64,000 nt of DNA from Chlorocebus sabaeus (taxonomy: Eukaryota; Chordata; Mammalia; Primates; Cercopithecidae), in the NCBI RefSeq assembly GCF_047675955.1, contig NC_132912.1:81120382-81184381 (forward strand), written 5' to 3'. The position numbers and the translations under genes are program-made. Below are positions 12,096 to 24,489 of this stretch, piece by piece. The stretch's first letter is position 1. The number at the start of each line of letters is the position of its first letter. The notes below the pieces were generated by a model, which had not been told where the DNA came from, made no database searches, and saw nothing but the letters and a program-made list of their open reading frames with translations.

Positions 12096-12500
12096 TCAAA
12101 GAATGGGGGAGATCAGTTGAGGCTTGGAGTGGTTATGGAAAACTTCTGGGAAAAAATGGAATGTGAAGTGAGTCCTGATAGTTGAATAGGATTTCCGTGT
12201 AGATGTGTGGGAAGAATGAAAAGGGTAAATACAGGCAGGGGCAGAAGTGTGGTCAAGCAGTGCCAGCAACTCTCTGGACTTGCAGGACATAAGCTTGTGG
12301 TGGGAGAAGAGGTTCACATTAGGGACTGAAGGGATATCCCATTGTATTTGGAAAAATGGAGGCATATTATGAAACGCCTTCAGTGTCTGCCACTTTAGTG
12401 TTTGCCCCCTCAGTCGCAGGTCATGTGGAGCCACTGAAGTTTTCTCAGCAATTGAGTGATAGAGAATGGATTTTACCCACTGGATTAGTAATATCTTGCC
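12096..12500 (-). mobile_element. L2-like LINE fragment, antisense
   Basis: Text such as 'gtgaagtgagtcctgatagt', 'acaggcaggggcagaagtgt' and 'agaatggattttacccactg' follows the order seen in antisense L2 elements. Diverged; family called from memory. Confidence 0.5.
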
Positions 12501-13439
12501 ATGGCATTTATCCTGCACAGAAGCAAGTACTCACCATATATTCTCTTCCTGACTTACAGGCAGATACTTTATGCCTTCTGTGATTTTCAGTTTATCTCAC
12601 AAAACATATACCTTTTTTTCCTCAGTCTTATCCCTCCTCCTTCTTCCTATTTCCTTTTGTATCCATACCGCTTGTTTTCTCTCTTTCTCTCAATCTGGCC
12701 CTTCTATTATACTTACTTTTCTCTCCTCTGTCATCATTCCTATTCTTCGGAGACCACGATGATCTTGCTCCAGCAAGGGCTGGATAAGCTTCTCCAGCTG
12801 ACAGTATATTTTATTTTATTTTATTTTATTTTTCTGTTACAGTGGGTACCTTTGTTGTTTTCTTTATTTTTCAAAAAAGGGAGTATGCAGGGACTTTGCA
12901 AATACATTCCATATTTAAGGAGAAGAAAATCAATAAGAGCATCAGTAAGCTAATGGGGAGAGCTGGCTTCAGGACACCTGAAGGGATTTCTGTGCTCTGC
13001 CAATTTTTATCCCAGAAAACTTAGGACATAAATTCTTCAGGTTACAGAGTTTTTTTCGTTCAGGTTTAGTATCATAAATTGTTAGTTGTAGGAAATCCAT
13101 GAAACAAGATATGAGTTTGAAAAAATTGAATATTAGTTTGGTATGTGTGAACTAGGTAAATTTTAAGTTTGTTTGTTTGTTTGTTTTTAATTCCCTTCTT
13201 CTGCCAGTGTTCCCTTTAGGACTCCAGATGGCATGGAGGAAAGCATCCCAGACTGAGGAGAGGTTCCCACAGAAGCGGAATGTTGGGGTAGCAAAAATGC
13301 CCAGCTCAGTAGTGGAGGGAAGATGCATTGCCTCAAAGGGAGTCCAAGACGATGCATTACTGCTGCTTAAGACAGATGTCATATCCCAACGCAGTATTCA
13401 GCAAACATTAAAACTGACAATCAGAAATGGTAGGCAATA
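12501..13439. other. Unassigned sequence with (TTTTA)n and (GTTT)n
   Basis: Carries a (TTTTA) run at about 12808-12832 and a (GTTT) run at about 13168-13187. The 12600-12760 stretch is pyrimidine-rich. The 96-residue frame at 13177-13467 has no recognised domain. Confidence 0.4.
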
Positions 13440-13787
13440 CATCTCACAATTCTCCACCCAAATCTGACCTTAAATTATAATAATCCCCACATGTCAAGGG
13501 CAGGGTCAGGTGGAGAAAACTGAATCATGTGGGCAGTTTCCCCCACACTATTCCCATGGTAGGGAATAAGTCTCACAACATCTGATGGTTTTATAAATGG
13601 AGTTCCCCTGAACATGCTCTTTTGCCTTCTGCCATGTAAGATGTATCTTTCTCCCCCTTCACCTTCCACCATGATTGTGAGGACTCCCCAGTCATGTGGA
13701 ACTGTGAAGCAATTAAACATCTTTCCTTTATAAATTACCCAGTCTCAGGTATGTCTTTAGCAGTGGGGAGAAAACAGACTAATACAG
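13440..13787 (+). mobile_element. MaLR solo LTR (MST/THE1 type)
   Basis: Shows 'cacccaaatctgacctt', 'gaatcatgtgggcagtttcc', 'aataagtctcacaacatctg', 'tctgatggttttataaatgg' and 'gccatgtaagatg', then ends 'aaaacagactaatacag'. This is the normal order of MST/THE1 LTRs in sense orientation. An attaaa polyadenylation signal lies at 13712-13717. The first tens of bases are missing or degraded. No internal MaLR sequence adjoins, so it is a solo LTR. Confidence 0.85.
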
Positions 13788-15239
13788 TTCTCCAAATATA
13801 GGGCTCCTTGGGAAAGCTGGATGAGAGAAAATAGCCTAGCCTGAAGTCAAAATGGAAGCATTCTCTTAACATCTGCTCATGCTCAGACCTTGTGATTTGT
13901 TGGTGGGGAGAATTGGAGCAAAAATAGATCCTGAATTCATTTGCCTAAACGTGGAGGATAATAAACTCCTTTACATACAGAGTTGCCAATAGATTTTGAA
14001 TAGTAGGGAGAAACGAACCTTCAGCCTTGGGTCTAGAAGGCAGGACTAACTCTCAGAGGGAGCATGAAAGAGAAGAGGGCCACTGCCCTTCTGACTGATC
14101 TGTGAGGTGGACAGTACAGAGAGGTGGAAAAAGGTCCATGTTCCTTCTTCAGTTTGCCCACCCTGATACAAACAACAGAAGCAGTAGCAGAAAAATAATT
14201 AAACGGAAAACAGGGGACTGGAAACATACCTCCATAGATGCTAAACTCTCAGTTCAGCAACTGTCCCTTTCCCTTGGCAGGGAACTAGTAAAGATACAAA
14301 GAGAGATGGTGATGGAGACTTTCCCCCTGCCTCAGTAGGGAATGGAGTGAAAGCTCTGCCTAGGCAACTGGAGGATGGAGGAGTATGAGAAGGGAAGAAA
14401 GAGCCATAGAAATCCCCTCCAATGGATATTTGAATCCAGGGTCTAAGGGAGCATCCTGATAAACTGAATTCCAGTTCCCTAGTCATGCTAGCACTATATA
14501 ATAACAATTTATATTCACTGTCGTACAAGGATAAGGCTACATGGTTCTGTCTCATACAAAAGTCCCCAACCAGCAGATCAGAATCCACAATTAAAGCTTC
14601 AGTGAGTAGAATGAGGATGATCTCAAAGGTGACCACTGCTCTAAATCCCTCTCTCAGCTCTTTGCTAGAACTCCCAGGGGCAAGATAGCAATGCTGACAG
14701 AAATGATGCTTCCCCTGTGTTGCCTCCCGCTGCCTGCTCAAGCACACATTCTGTCATCTCCCTGCTTCCTGGAAATTGAAATCATTTGAGGTAAATAAAA
14801 AGCAGATCATCTTCAATAAAAGAAATGTGGTGACTCTAATCTGCTTACGTAGGCACAGTGATTGGGGGGCACAGTCCTATGCTTTGGAGTAATGGGGCTC
14901 TAGGCAATGGAGTGTCATGCTGCACATTAGGTGAAGTCTAATTCTGAGCCTGGGAATGCACACTGTTAGATAATGGGCTACTCTGTTGTATGCAATAGGT
15001 CTACACCCCTATTTTTGGCATCCTGTGGCAGAAAGCCAAGTTGTTGTCTACGGTCTTATGTTCTAGTCAGTACCCACTTTTATGGATCCTAGCAAAATAC
15101 TTTTACACTTCTTCTCCAGGTTCTTTTTAGCTCTTTAACTCTCAGAAGGTGTGAATTAGCAGAGATGGAAAGATTTGGTTAGGTGTTACTTCTTTCTGTC
15201 TTGTTTGGCTAGAGAGTCTCACATGTATCAGAATGAGTC
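13788..15239. other. Unassigned sequence
   Basis: No confident repeat or exon. The frame at 14241-14747 (minus strand, 168 residues) is the longest here. It has no recognised motif and its base composition resembles its surroundings, so I treat it as chance. Confidence 0.35.
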
Positions 15240-15735
15240 AGATTCATCCTAAGTCTTGAAATCTCCACTGGGGTTGCACAGATGGCTAGCCATCCTCTAG
15301 AGATGCATATTCTACCTCTATAGTGTAGACTTGTGGCTGGTAGGTGCTGCCCCATTGAGAGCTACATTGTCCAGCTGCCCATGCCTGCCTGCTCCCCCAC
15401 CAACCCCTTGTATCTACCTGTGACCATGTGACTAGTTCTCACTAATGGAATGTGAGCAGATGTGATTTATCACTTCGAGGTTGATGTGGTTATGAAGCAG
15501 ATGTACCATATTCATCCTCTCTTTCCCATCTGGACCCTGGAAGTGAAGGATTTTGAGGCCCTAAAGGAAGGTGGAACCACAAGATCAAAAAAGCTCTGGC
15601 TCATGAATAGCTTCCAGCCCAGCACCAGCACTGAACTGTTTTATGAGTGAGAAATAAGTTCCTATTATGTTAGGCCACTAGATTTTGGAGTTTATTTGCT
15701 GCACCATACAGCATTACTTTAACAAATATAGCCCT
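15240..15735 (+). mobile_element. Ancient LTR-like repeat, family unassigned
   Basis: Contains 'ctcactaatggaatgtgagc', then 'gagtgagaaataagttcc' and 'ttaggccactagattttgga'. This arrangement is shared by many diverged mammalian LTR-type repeats ending in a polyadenylation-signal region. I cannot name the family. The 62-residue frame inside is not a gene. Confidence 0.5.
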
Positions 15736-16114
15736 CCGAGTTTGTTCCTGGAATAAAATAGTAGGTACTCAATATTTTTGAATAAATGAATGATTGAACT
15801 TGCTTCCTTTTGGAAGCTTGTGTAGTGAATCTACAGTAAAGGGAGCAAAAATTGGTTGGCAAGTTAAACCACAGATGTTGCAGAGAAGAGGCTTTGTTGG
15901 AAAAGTGACACAGGAATTAAGCACAGAATAAATTACTTCTGAATATTATGATACGGTGTTTCTAGATAGTACCCAGATCAGAAGTGGTCATTTATCTGAC
16001 AACACACATGGGACTCAAAACTTCTCTCACTCCACAGAGAAGAAAACATGTGCATTAGTCTCAGCAGTCATTCCACAACACTGGAAAGGAGTTGCCTTTG
16101 TATAGCTCTGGAAA

Positions 16115-16158
<44 letters not shown>

Positions 16159-16299
16159 CAAAACAGAGACAAAAATAGCCAGAGTTCTAGAGAAAGCACT
16201 TGTGTCTATTGCAGAAGCTTAGAACTCTCTGCAGTTGATCACAATGGTAAGAGTGAGAAAATAGCCTTATACACATCAGGGTAGTGTGGACTACGAACC
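15736..16299. other. Unassigned sequence with (CA) microsatellite
   Basis: Unique-looking apart from the dinucleotide run annotated separately. Confidence 0.35.
16116..16156. repeat. (CA)n microsatellite
   Basis: 41 bp of uninterrupted alternating C and A, about 20 units. Pure and long enough to be length-polymorphic. Confidence 0.97.
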
Positions 16300-16730
16300 C
16301 CTTCATGAGATGGCCACTTTCTGTCTCCCACCACATTGCAAGTTTCCCAAAGAGACTGTGCTCCCACAGGCATCAGGACCTTTGCCCACATTGTTTCTTG
16401 TGCCAGAGCAACTAGAAGGTAAGGAGCCTTCAGTCCCACCTATGAGGACTCTGGGATTTCCATTCAGCCTTGCAGACCTAGTTGAATTGTCACCTCCTCT
16501 GTGAAGCCTTTTCTGGTCTTCTTTGGTCTCTTTCTCTTCTGTGTTTCCATACTAAAATTTCATCCTACAATTAGAGGTCTAATCATACTGTTGTAATGTT
16601 CTATTTATAGGAAATTTCCCTATAAGACCAAGCTCCTTGAAGTTATTTGCTGAATTTGATTTATCATTGTAGCTGAGGCATGGCACAGTGTCAGATTCAT
16701 AGATGTTACATCCTGTTTCCAAATCAACTG
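16300..16730 (+). mobile_element. L2 LINE 3' region
   Basis: Follows the sense L2 order: 'acctttgcccacattgtttc', 'gaattgtcacctcctctgtg', 'aagccttttctggtcttctt', 'agaccaagctccttgaagtt' and 'tggcacagtgtcagattcat'. Strongly diverged. Confidence 0.75.
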
Positions 16731-17037
16731 GTGAATAACTAATCAAGAGTTTTGACTGCAGTTTTGAGAGTATATCTGAGAATATCTGTTTATCTTAATA
16801 TACAGTAGAACTTGTTTCCTTAATCTAAATGTTAACAACTTGGAAAATTTTAGTAAAGACTTTGGTTTTTTGTTTTGTTCTGTTTTTCTGTTTAATAAAG
16901 TCATACAGTTTTCCTTCAAATTGGAACATGTTTTCTCCTCATAATTACAAATTAAGGAGTATATGGAAAAATAACTTAAGCACATTCATTTTTCCTATTG
17001 TTCTCAATATGTTAACATTTGATTTTTTAATAAAATA
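16731..17037. other. Unassigned AT-rich sequence
   Basis: Nothing recognised. Small frames only. Confidence 0.35.
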
Positions 17038-17377
17038 GAATTATTTTTAGAACACTTTAGATTTATGGAAAAATTGCGAAGATAGAAGTACAGTGAGTTC
17101 CCTCACACTCCCTTACCCGGTTTTGCCTGCTAAGCCATCTTGCATTAGCATTGTACATTTGTTAGCGTTAATGAACCAATATTGATATATTATTATTATT
17201 AACTAAAGAACATAGTTTATTCAGATTTCCTTAGTTTTACCTAACGTGCCATCTATGTTCCAGAATCCCATCCACATTTACATGTCATTGTCATGTCTTC
17301 TTTAGGTTGTGACTGTTATTCAGACTTTCCTTACTTTTCATGACTTTGATAGTTCTGAGGAGTTCTGGCCAAGCATT

Positions 17378-17380
<3 letters not shown>

Positions 17381-17428
<48 letters not shown>

Positions 17429-17722
17429 TTTTTGAGATGGAGTCTTGCTCTGTTGCCCAGGCTGGAGTGTAGTAGTGCGATCTCGGCACTACAACCTCTG
17501 CCTCCACGATTCAGGCGATTCTCCTGCCTCAGCCACCCGAGTAGCTGGAATTACAGGCACCTGCCATCATGCCCGGCTAATTTTTGTATTTTTGTAGAGG
17601 CTGGTCTTGTTGCTTCAGACCATGTTGACCAGGTTGGTCTTGAACTCCTGACCTCAGGTGATCCACCCACCTTGGCCTCCCAAAGTGCTGGGATTACAAG
17701 TGTGAGACACCACGCCTGGCTG
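17381..17722 (-). mobile_element. Alu, antisense, with (TTTA)n tail
   Basis: A run of TTTA repeats (17381-17431) replaces the poly-T tail. It is followed by both Alu arms, ending 'gagacaccacgcctggctg'. The target duplication is 'ggccaagcatttta' at 17367-17380 and 'ggccaggcatttta' at 17723-17736. The A arm carries an internal change around 17600. Probably AluS-age. Confidence 0.92.
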
Positions 17723-20700
17723 GGCCAGGCATTTTATAGGGCAAATCTCTATTGTAATTTGTCTAATATTTGCCTCATGAATAGACTGGCATTATGGGTT
17801 TTTGGGAGGAAGGCCACAGAGGTAAAGTGCCATTTCGCCACATCATATCAAGAGTTCCTACTATCAAGATGACTTATCACTGCTGATATAGATCTTAGTC
17901 ATCTGGCTGAAGTAGTGTTTGTCAGGTTTCTCCACTATAAAGTTATAGTTTTCCTCCTTTCCACGCTATACTCTTTGGAAGGAAGTCATTATACACAGCC
18001 CACACTTAAGGAGTGGAGGGTTATGATTTCTTTTTTTGAAGGTAAAGTATCTACATAAATGATCTGGAATTTTTCTGCATGGGAGGTATCTACTCTTCCC
18101 CACCTATGTTTGCTTGTTTATTTATTTATTATACTTTAAGTTCTGGGTTACATGTGCAGAACCTGCAGTTTTGTTACATAGGTATACACATGCTCTGGTG
18201 GTTTGCTGTGCTGCACCCATCAACCCGTCACCTACATTAGGTATTTCTGCTAATGTTATCACTCCCCTAGGCCCCCACCCATGACAGGCCCCGGTGTGTG
18301 ATATTTCCCTCCCTGTGTCCGTGTGTTTTTATTGTTCAACTCCCACTTATGAGTGACAACATGTGGTGTTTGGTTTTCTGATCTTGTGATAGTTTACTGA
18401 GAATGATAGTTTACAGCTTCATCCATGTCCCTGCAAAGGACATGAACTCATCCTTTTTTTATGGCTACATTGTATTCCATGGTGTATATGTGCCACATTT
18501 TCTTTATCCAGTTTATCACTGATGGACATTTTGGTTGGTTCCAAGTGTTTGCTATTGTGAATAGTGCTGCAATAAACATACCAGTGATGATGAGCATTTT
18601 TTTCATATGTCTGTTGGCTGCATAAATGTCTTCTTTTGAATAGTGTCTGTTTATGTCCTTTGTCCATTTTTTGATGGAGTTGTTTGTTTTTTTCTTGTAA
18701 ATTTGTTTAAGTTCTTTGTAGATTCTGGATATTAGCCCTTTGTCAGATGGACAGATTACAAAAATTTTCTCCCATTCTGTAGGTTGCCTGTTCACTCTGA
18801 TGATAGTTTCTTTTGCTGTGAAGAAGTTCTTTTGTTTAATTAGATCCCATTTGTCAATTTTGGTTTTTGTTGTCATTGCTTTTGGTGTTTTGGACATGAA
18901 GTCTTTGCCCATGCCTATGTCCTGAATGGTATTGCCCACGTTTTCTTCTAGGATTTTTATGGTCCTAGGTCTTACGTTTAAGTCTTCAATCCATCTTGCC
19001 TTGATTTTTTAAAAAAAGGTGTAAGGAAGGGGTCCAGGTTCAGTTTTCTGCATACAACTAGCCAGTTTTCCCAACATGATTTATTAAATAGGAATCTTTT
19101 CCCCATTGCTTGTGTGTGTCAGATCTGTCAAGATCAGATGGCTGTAGACGTGTGATGTTATTTCTGAGGCCTCTGTTCTGTTCCATTAGTCTATATATCT
19201 GTTTTGGTACCAGTACCATGCTGTTTTGATTACTGTAGACTTGTAGTACAGTTTGAAGTCAGTAGTGTGATCCCTCCAGCTTTGTTCTTCTTGCCCAGGA
19301 TTGTCTTGGCTATGTGGGCTCTTTTTTGGTTCCATATGAAGTTTAAAGTAGATTTTTCAATTCTGTGAAGAAAGTCAGTGGTAGCTTGATGGGTATAGCA
19401 TTGAATCTATAAATTGCTTTGAACAGTATGGCCATTTTCCTGATATTGACTCTTCCCATTCATAAGCATGGAACGTTTTTCCATTTGTTTGTGTCCTCTC
19501 TTATTTCCTTGATCAGTGGTTTGTAGTTCTCCTTGAAGAGGTCGTTCACATCCCCTATAAGTTGGATTCCTCGGTATTTTATTCTCTTAGTAGCAATTGT
19601 GAATGGGAGCTCACTCATGATTTGGCTCTCTGTTTGTCTGTTCTTGGTGTATAGGAATGCTTGTGATTTTTGCACACTGATTTTGTATCCTGAGATTTGC
19701 TGAAGTTGCTTATCAGTTATGGAGGTTTTGGGCTGAGACAATGAGGTTTCCTAAATATACAATCATGTCATCTGCAAACAGAGACAATTTGACTTTCTCT
19801 TTTCCTATTCGAATACCCTTTATTTCTTTCTCTTGTCTGATTGCCCTGGGCAGAAATTCCAATTTGAATAAAAGTGGTGAGAGAAGGCATCCTTGTTTTG
19901 TGCCAGTTTTCAAAGGGAATGCTTCCAGTTTTTGACTATTCAGTATCATATTGGCTGTGGGTTTGTCATATATAGCTCTTATTATTTTGAGTTTTGTTCC
20001 ATTGATACCTAGTTTATCGAGAGTTTTTAGCATGAAGGCACGTTGAATTTTATCAAAGGGCTTTTCTGCATCTATTGAGATAATCACGTGTTTTCTGTCT
20101 TTGATTCGGTTTATATGATGGATTACAATTATTGATTTGAATATGTTGAACCAGCCTTGCATCTCAGGGATGAAGCCAACTTGATCGTGGTGGATAAGCT
20201 TTTTGATGTGCTGCTGGATTCAGTTTGCCAGTATTTTATTGAGGATTTTCCCATCGATGTTTGTCAGGGATATTGGCCTGAAATTTTCTTTTGTTGTTGT
20301 GTCTCTGCCAACTTTTGGTATCAGGATGATACTGGTCTCATAAAATGAATTAGGGAGGATTCCCTCTTTTTCCATTGTTTGGAATAGTTTCAGAAGGAAT
20401 GGTACTAGCTCCTCTTTGTATCTCGGGTAGAATTCGGCTGTGAATTGTCTGGCCTGGGACTTTTTTTGGTTGGTAGGCTATTAATTACTGCCTCAATTTC
20501 AGAACTTGTTATTGATCTATTCAGGGATTTGACTTCATCCTGGTTTAGTGTTGGGAGGGTGTATGTGTCCAGGAATTTATCCATTTCTTCTAGATTTTCT
20601 AGTTTATTTGCGTAGGGATGTTTATAATATTCTCTGATGGTAGTTTGTATTTCTGTGGGATCAGTGGTGATATCCCCTATATCTTTTTTATTGCATCTAT

Positions 20701-20840
20701 TTGATTCTTCTTTATTCTTTATTAGTCTTTCTAGCAGTCTATTTTGTTGATTTTTTTCAAAAAAAACAGCTCCTGGATTCATTGATTTTTTTGAAGGTTT
20801 TTTTTTGTGTCTTTATCTCCTTCAGTTCTGCTCTGATCTT

Positions 20841-21143
20841 TTTTTTTTTTTTTTTTTTTTGAGACGGAGTCTCGCTCTGTCGCCCAGGCTGGAGTGCAGT
20901 GGCCGGATCTCTGCTCACTGCAAGCTCCGCCTCCCGGGTTCACGCCATTCTCCTGCCTCAGCCTCCCGAGTAGCTGGGACTACAGGCGCCCGCCACCTCG
21001 CCCGGCTAGTTTTTTGTATTTTTTTAGTAGAGACGGGGTTTCACCGGGTTAGCCAGGATGGTCTCGATCTCCTGACCTCGTGATCCGCCCGTCTCAGCCT
21101 CCCAAAGTGCTGGGATTACAGGCTTGAGCCACCGCGCCCGGCC
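20841..21143 (-). mobile_element. Young AluY, Old World monkey type, antisense
   Basis: Poly-T 20841-20860, then a nearly undamaged Alu ending 'accgcgcccggcc'. The target duplication 'ttctgctctgatctt' is perfect at 20826-20840 and 21144-21158. The diagnostic 'agtggccggatct' and 'ggcttgagccaccgcgcccg' are forms I associate with cercopithecid AluY subfamilies. It inserted into L1PA ORF2. Confidence 0.93.
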
Positions 21144-22199
21144 TTCTGCTCTGATCTTAATTATTTCATGCTTTCTACTAGCTTTTTAATTTTTTGCTTT
21201 TGCTTCTCTAGTTCTTTTAATTTTGATGTTGGGATGTCCATTTTAGATCTTTCCTGCTTTCTCTTGTGGGCATTTAGTGCTACAAATTTCCCTCTAAACA
21301 CTGCTTTAGCTGTGTTCCAGAGATTCTGGTATGTTGTGTCTTCATTCTCACTGATTTCAGAGAACTATTTCTGCCTTCATTTTGTTATCTACCCAGTAGT
21401 CATTCAGAAGCAGGTTGTTCAGTTTCCATGTAGTTGTGTGGTTTTGAGTGAGTTTCTTCACCCTGAGTTCTAATTTGATTGCACTGTGGTCTGAGAGTCT
21501 GTTTGCATTTGCTGAAGAGTTTTTTATTTACAATTAAGTGGTCAATTTTAGAATAAGCACAATGAGGTGCTGAGAAGAATATATTCTGTTGATAGGGGTG
21601 GAGAGTTCTGTAGATGTCTGTTAGGTCTGCTTGGTTCAGAGCTGAGTTCAAGTCCTGACTATCCTTGTTAATTTTCTGTCTCATTGATCTGTCTAATATT
21701 GACAGTGAGGTATTAAAGTCTCCTACTATTATTATGTGGAAATCAAAGTCTCTTTGTCGGTCTCTAAGAACTTGCTTTATGAACCTGGGTGCTCCTGTAT
21801 TGGGTGCATATATATTTAGGATCCTTAGTTCTTCTTGCTGCATCGTTCCCTTTCCCATTATTTAATGGCCTTCTTTGTCTCTTTTTATGTTTGTTGGTTT
21901 TAAGTCTGTTTTATCAGAGACCAGGATTGCAACTCCTGCTTTTTTTTCCTTTGCTTTCGATTTGCTTGGTAAATATTCCTCCATTCCTTCATTATGAGCC
22001 TATGTGTGTCTTTGCACGTGAGATGGGTCTCCTGAATACAGCACACTGATTGGTCTTGACTCTTGATCCAGTTTGCCAGTCTGTGTCTTTTAATTGGGGC
22101 ATTTAGCCCATTTACATTTAAGGTTAATATTGTTATGTGTGAATTTTATCCTGTCATTATGATGTTAGCTGGGTGTTTTGCCCAAAGTTAATGCAGTTT

Positions 22200-23210
22200 C
22201 TTCATAGTGTCAATGTTCTTTACAATTTGGTATGTTTTTGCAGTGGCTGGTACTGGTTGTTCCTTTCCATGTTTAGTGCTTCTTTCAGGAGCTCTTGTAA
22301 TGCAAGTCTGGTGGTGACAAAATCCCTCAGCATTTACTTATCTGTAAATGATTTTATTTCTTTTGCTTTCTGAAACTTAGTTTGGATGGATATAAAGTTC
22401 TGGGTTGAAATATTTTCTTTAAGAATGTTGAATATTGGCCCATACTCTCTTCTGGTTTATAGGATCCACTGTTCGTGTGATGGGCTTCCCTTTATGGGCA
22501 ACCCGACCTTTCTCTCTGGCTGCCCTTAACATTTTTTCCTTCATTTCAGCCTTGGTGAATCTGACGATTATGTGTCTTGGAGTTGCTCTTCTTGAGGAGT
22601 ATCTTTGTGGTGTTCTCTGTATTTTCTGAATTTGAATGATGGCCTGTCTTGCTAGGTTGGGGAAATTCTCCTGGATAATATACTGAAGAGTGTTTTCCAA
22701 CTTGGTTCTACTCTCCCCATCACTTTCAGGTACACCAATCAAACGTAGATTTTGTCTTTTCACATAGTCCCATATTTCTTGGAGGCTTAGTTCATTCCCT
22801 TTTATTCTTTTTTCTCTACTCTTGACTTGTCTCTTTATTTCATTATGTTGATCTTCAATCACTGATATCCTTTCTTCTGCTTGATCTATTCAGCTATTGA
22901 TACTTGTGTATTCTTTATGAAGTCCTTGTGCTGTGTTTTTCAGTTCCATCAGGTCATTTATGTTCTTTGCTACATTGGTTATTGTAGTTAGCAGTTTGAC
23001 TAGCCTTTTTTCAAGGTTCTTAGCTTCCTTGCATTGGGTTAGAACATGCTCCTTTAGTTTGGAGTTGTTTATTACCCACCTTCTGAAGCCTACTTCTGTT
23101 AGTTTGTCAAACTCATTCTCCATCCAGTTTTGTTCCCTTGCTGGCAAGGAGTTGTGATCATTTGGAGGAGGAGAGGCATTCTGGTTTTTGGAATTTTAAG
23201 ACTTTTTGTG
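22200..23210 (-). pseudogene. L1 ORF1 relic
   Basis: ORF1 region of the L1PA above. ORF1p is an RNA-binding chaperone with a coiled coil and RRM-like core that coats L1 RNA. The frame at 22890-23147 (minus) is leucine/glutamate-rich, coiled-coil-like N-terminal sequence. The frame at 22419-22862 (minus, 147 residues) includes I-W-D-Y-V-K-R, L-R-L-I-G-V-P-E-S, Q-R-T-P-Q-R-Y-S-S-R-R and P-R-H-I-I-V-R-F. It is broken between these pieces and ends early near 22419. No full protein is predicted. Outer coordinates are approximate. Confidence 0.85.
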
Positions 23211-24489
23211 CTGGTTTTTCCCCATCTTTGTGGATTTATCTACCTTTGTTCTTTGATGTTGGTGACCTTCAGATGGGGTCTTTGAGTGGACGTGCTAATC
23301 CTTTCTGTTTGTTTTCCTTCTAACAGTCAGGCCCCTCTTTTGCCAGTCTGCTAGAGTTTGCTGGAGGTCCACTCCCAACCCTGTTTGCCTGGGTATCACC
23401 AGCAGAGGCTGCAGAGCAGCAAAGACTGCTGCCTGTTCTTTTGTCTGGAAGCTTCGACCCAATGGGGCACCTGCCAGATGCCAGCCAAAGCTCTCCTGTA
23501 TGAGGTGTCTGTCGCCCCAACTGGGAGATGTCTCCCAGTCAGTATACACATTGGTCAGGGACCCACTTGAGTAGGCACACTGACGCTTAGCAGAGCTCGA
23601 ACGCAGTGCTGGGAGGTCTGCTGCTCTCTTCAGAGCCATCAGGCAGGGACGTTTAAGTCTGCTATAAGTCCCTGATTGGGGCTGCTGCCTTTTTTACAAA
23701 GATGCCATCCACAGGGAGGAGTAATCTGGCAGTCTGGCCACAGCAGCCTTGCTGAGCTGCAGTAGACTCCGCCCAGTTTGAACTTCCCAGCAGCTTTGTT
23801 TACCCTGTGGCCTTAAAATCGCCTACTCAAGCCTCAGCAATGGCGGACGACCCTCCCCCCACCAAGCTTGACTGTCCCAGGTGGATCTCAGATTGCTGCT
23901 GTGCTGGCAGAGATAATTTCAAGCCAGTGGATCTTAGTTTCCTGGGCTCAGTGAGGGTGGGACCCGCGAAGCCAGACCACTTAGCTTCCTGGCTTCAGCC
24001 CCACTTTCCAGGGGAGTGAACGGTTCTGTCTGGCTGGTGTTCCAGGCGCCGCTGGGGTATGGAAAACAAAAATCAAAAAACCAAAAAAACTCCTGCAGCT
24101 AGTTCTGTGTCTGCCCAATTGGCCGCCCAGTTTTGTACTTGAAATCCAGGGCCCTGGTGGGGTAGTCACCGGAGGAATCTCCTGGTTTGTGGGTTACGTA
24201 GACCATGGGACAAGTTCAGTATCTGTGCAGAAGTTCCCCAGACTCAGACCCTCATGGCTTCCCTTGGGTAGGGGGGAAATTCCCCCACCCCTTGTGCTTC
24301 CCTGGTGAGGCGACGCCCCACCCTGCTTTGGCTAGCTCTCCGTGGGCTGCACCCACTGTCTAGTCAGTCCCAATGAGATGAACTGGGTACCTCAGTTGGA
24401 AATGCAGAAATCACCTGCCTTCTGTGTCAGTCTCACTGGGAGCTGCAGATGGATGCTGTTGCTATTGGATCATTTTGAATCTTTGAGCG
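23211..24489 (-). promoter_or_regulatory. L1PA 5' UTR (internal promoter relic)
   Basis: About 1.28 kb of GC-richer sequence between ORF1 and the 5' terminus of the L1PA. In intact L1s this region drives sense (here minus-strand) transcription and carries a weaker antisense promoter firing outward (here plus strand). It contains recognisable 5' UTR text on the minus strand such as 'ctccggtgactacccca' (near 24165-24181). The final bases differ from a canonical L1 start. Activity is unknown and mutation is evident. Confidence 0.6.

Larger units (their letters stand above)
18112..24489 (-). mobile_element. Near full-length L1PA, antisense, broken
   Basis: Runs from the 3' UTR ('ttatactttaagttctgggt', 18133) through ORF2 and ORF1 to a 5' UTR ending near 24489. 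The target duplication 'ctatgttt' is at 18104-18111 and 24490-24497. Without the Alu at 20841-21143 it is about 6.06 kb, close to full length. The ORF2 start codon reads on the minus strand at 22157. RT codons F-A-D-D are at 19767-19778. A block of about 0.3 kb present in related copies is missing at about 18579/18580 ('aataaacata' joins 'ccagtgatgatgag'). Multiple stops break both frames. Confidence 0.9.

Noticed and set aside
14241..14747. 168-residue minus-strand open frame
   Set aside because: No recognisable domain, no exon or splice context, and unremarkable base composition. Most likely chance.
16116..16156. CRISPR-like or array-type repeat
   Set aside because: Simple CA microsatellite. 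No spacer structure occurs anywhere in the window, and the genome is clearly mammalian.
23807..24253. L1 ORF0 (antisense 5' UTR frame) in the L1PA
   Set aside because: The plus-strand frames in this 5' UTR are short and do not clearly match the expected position or start. I cannot support the call.
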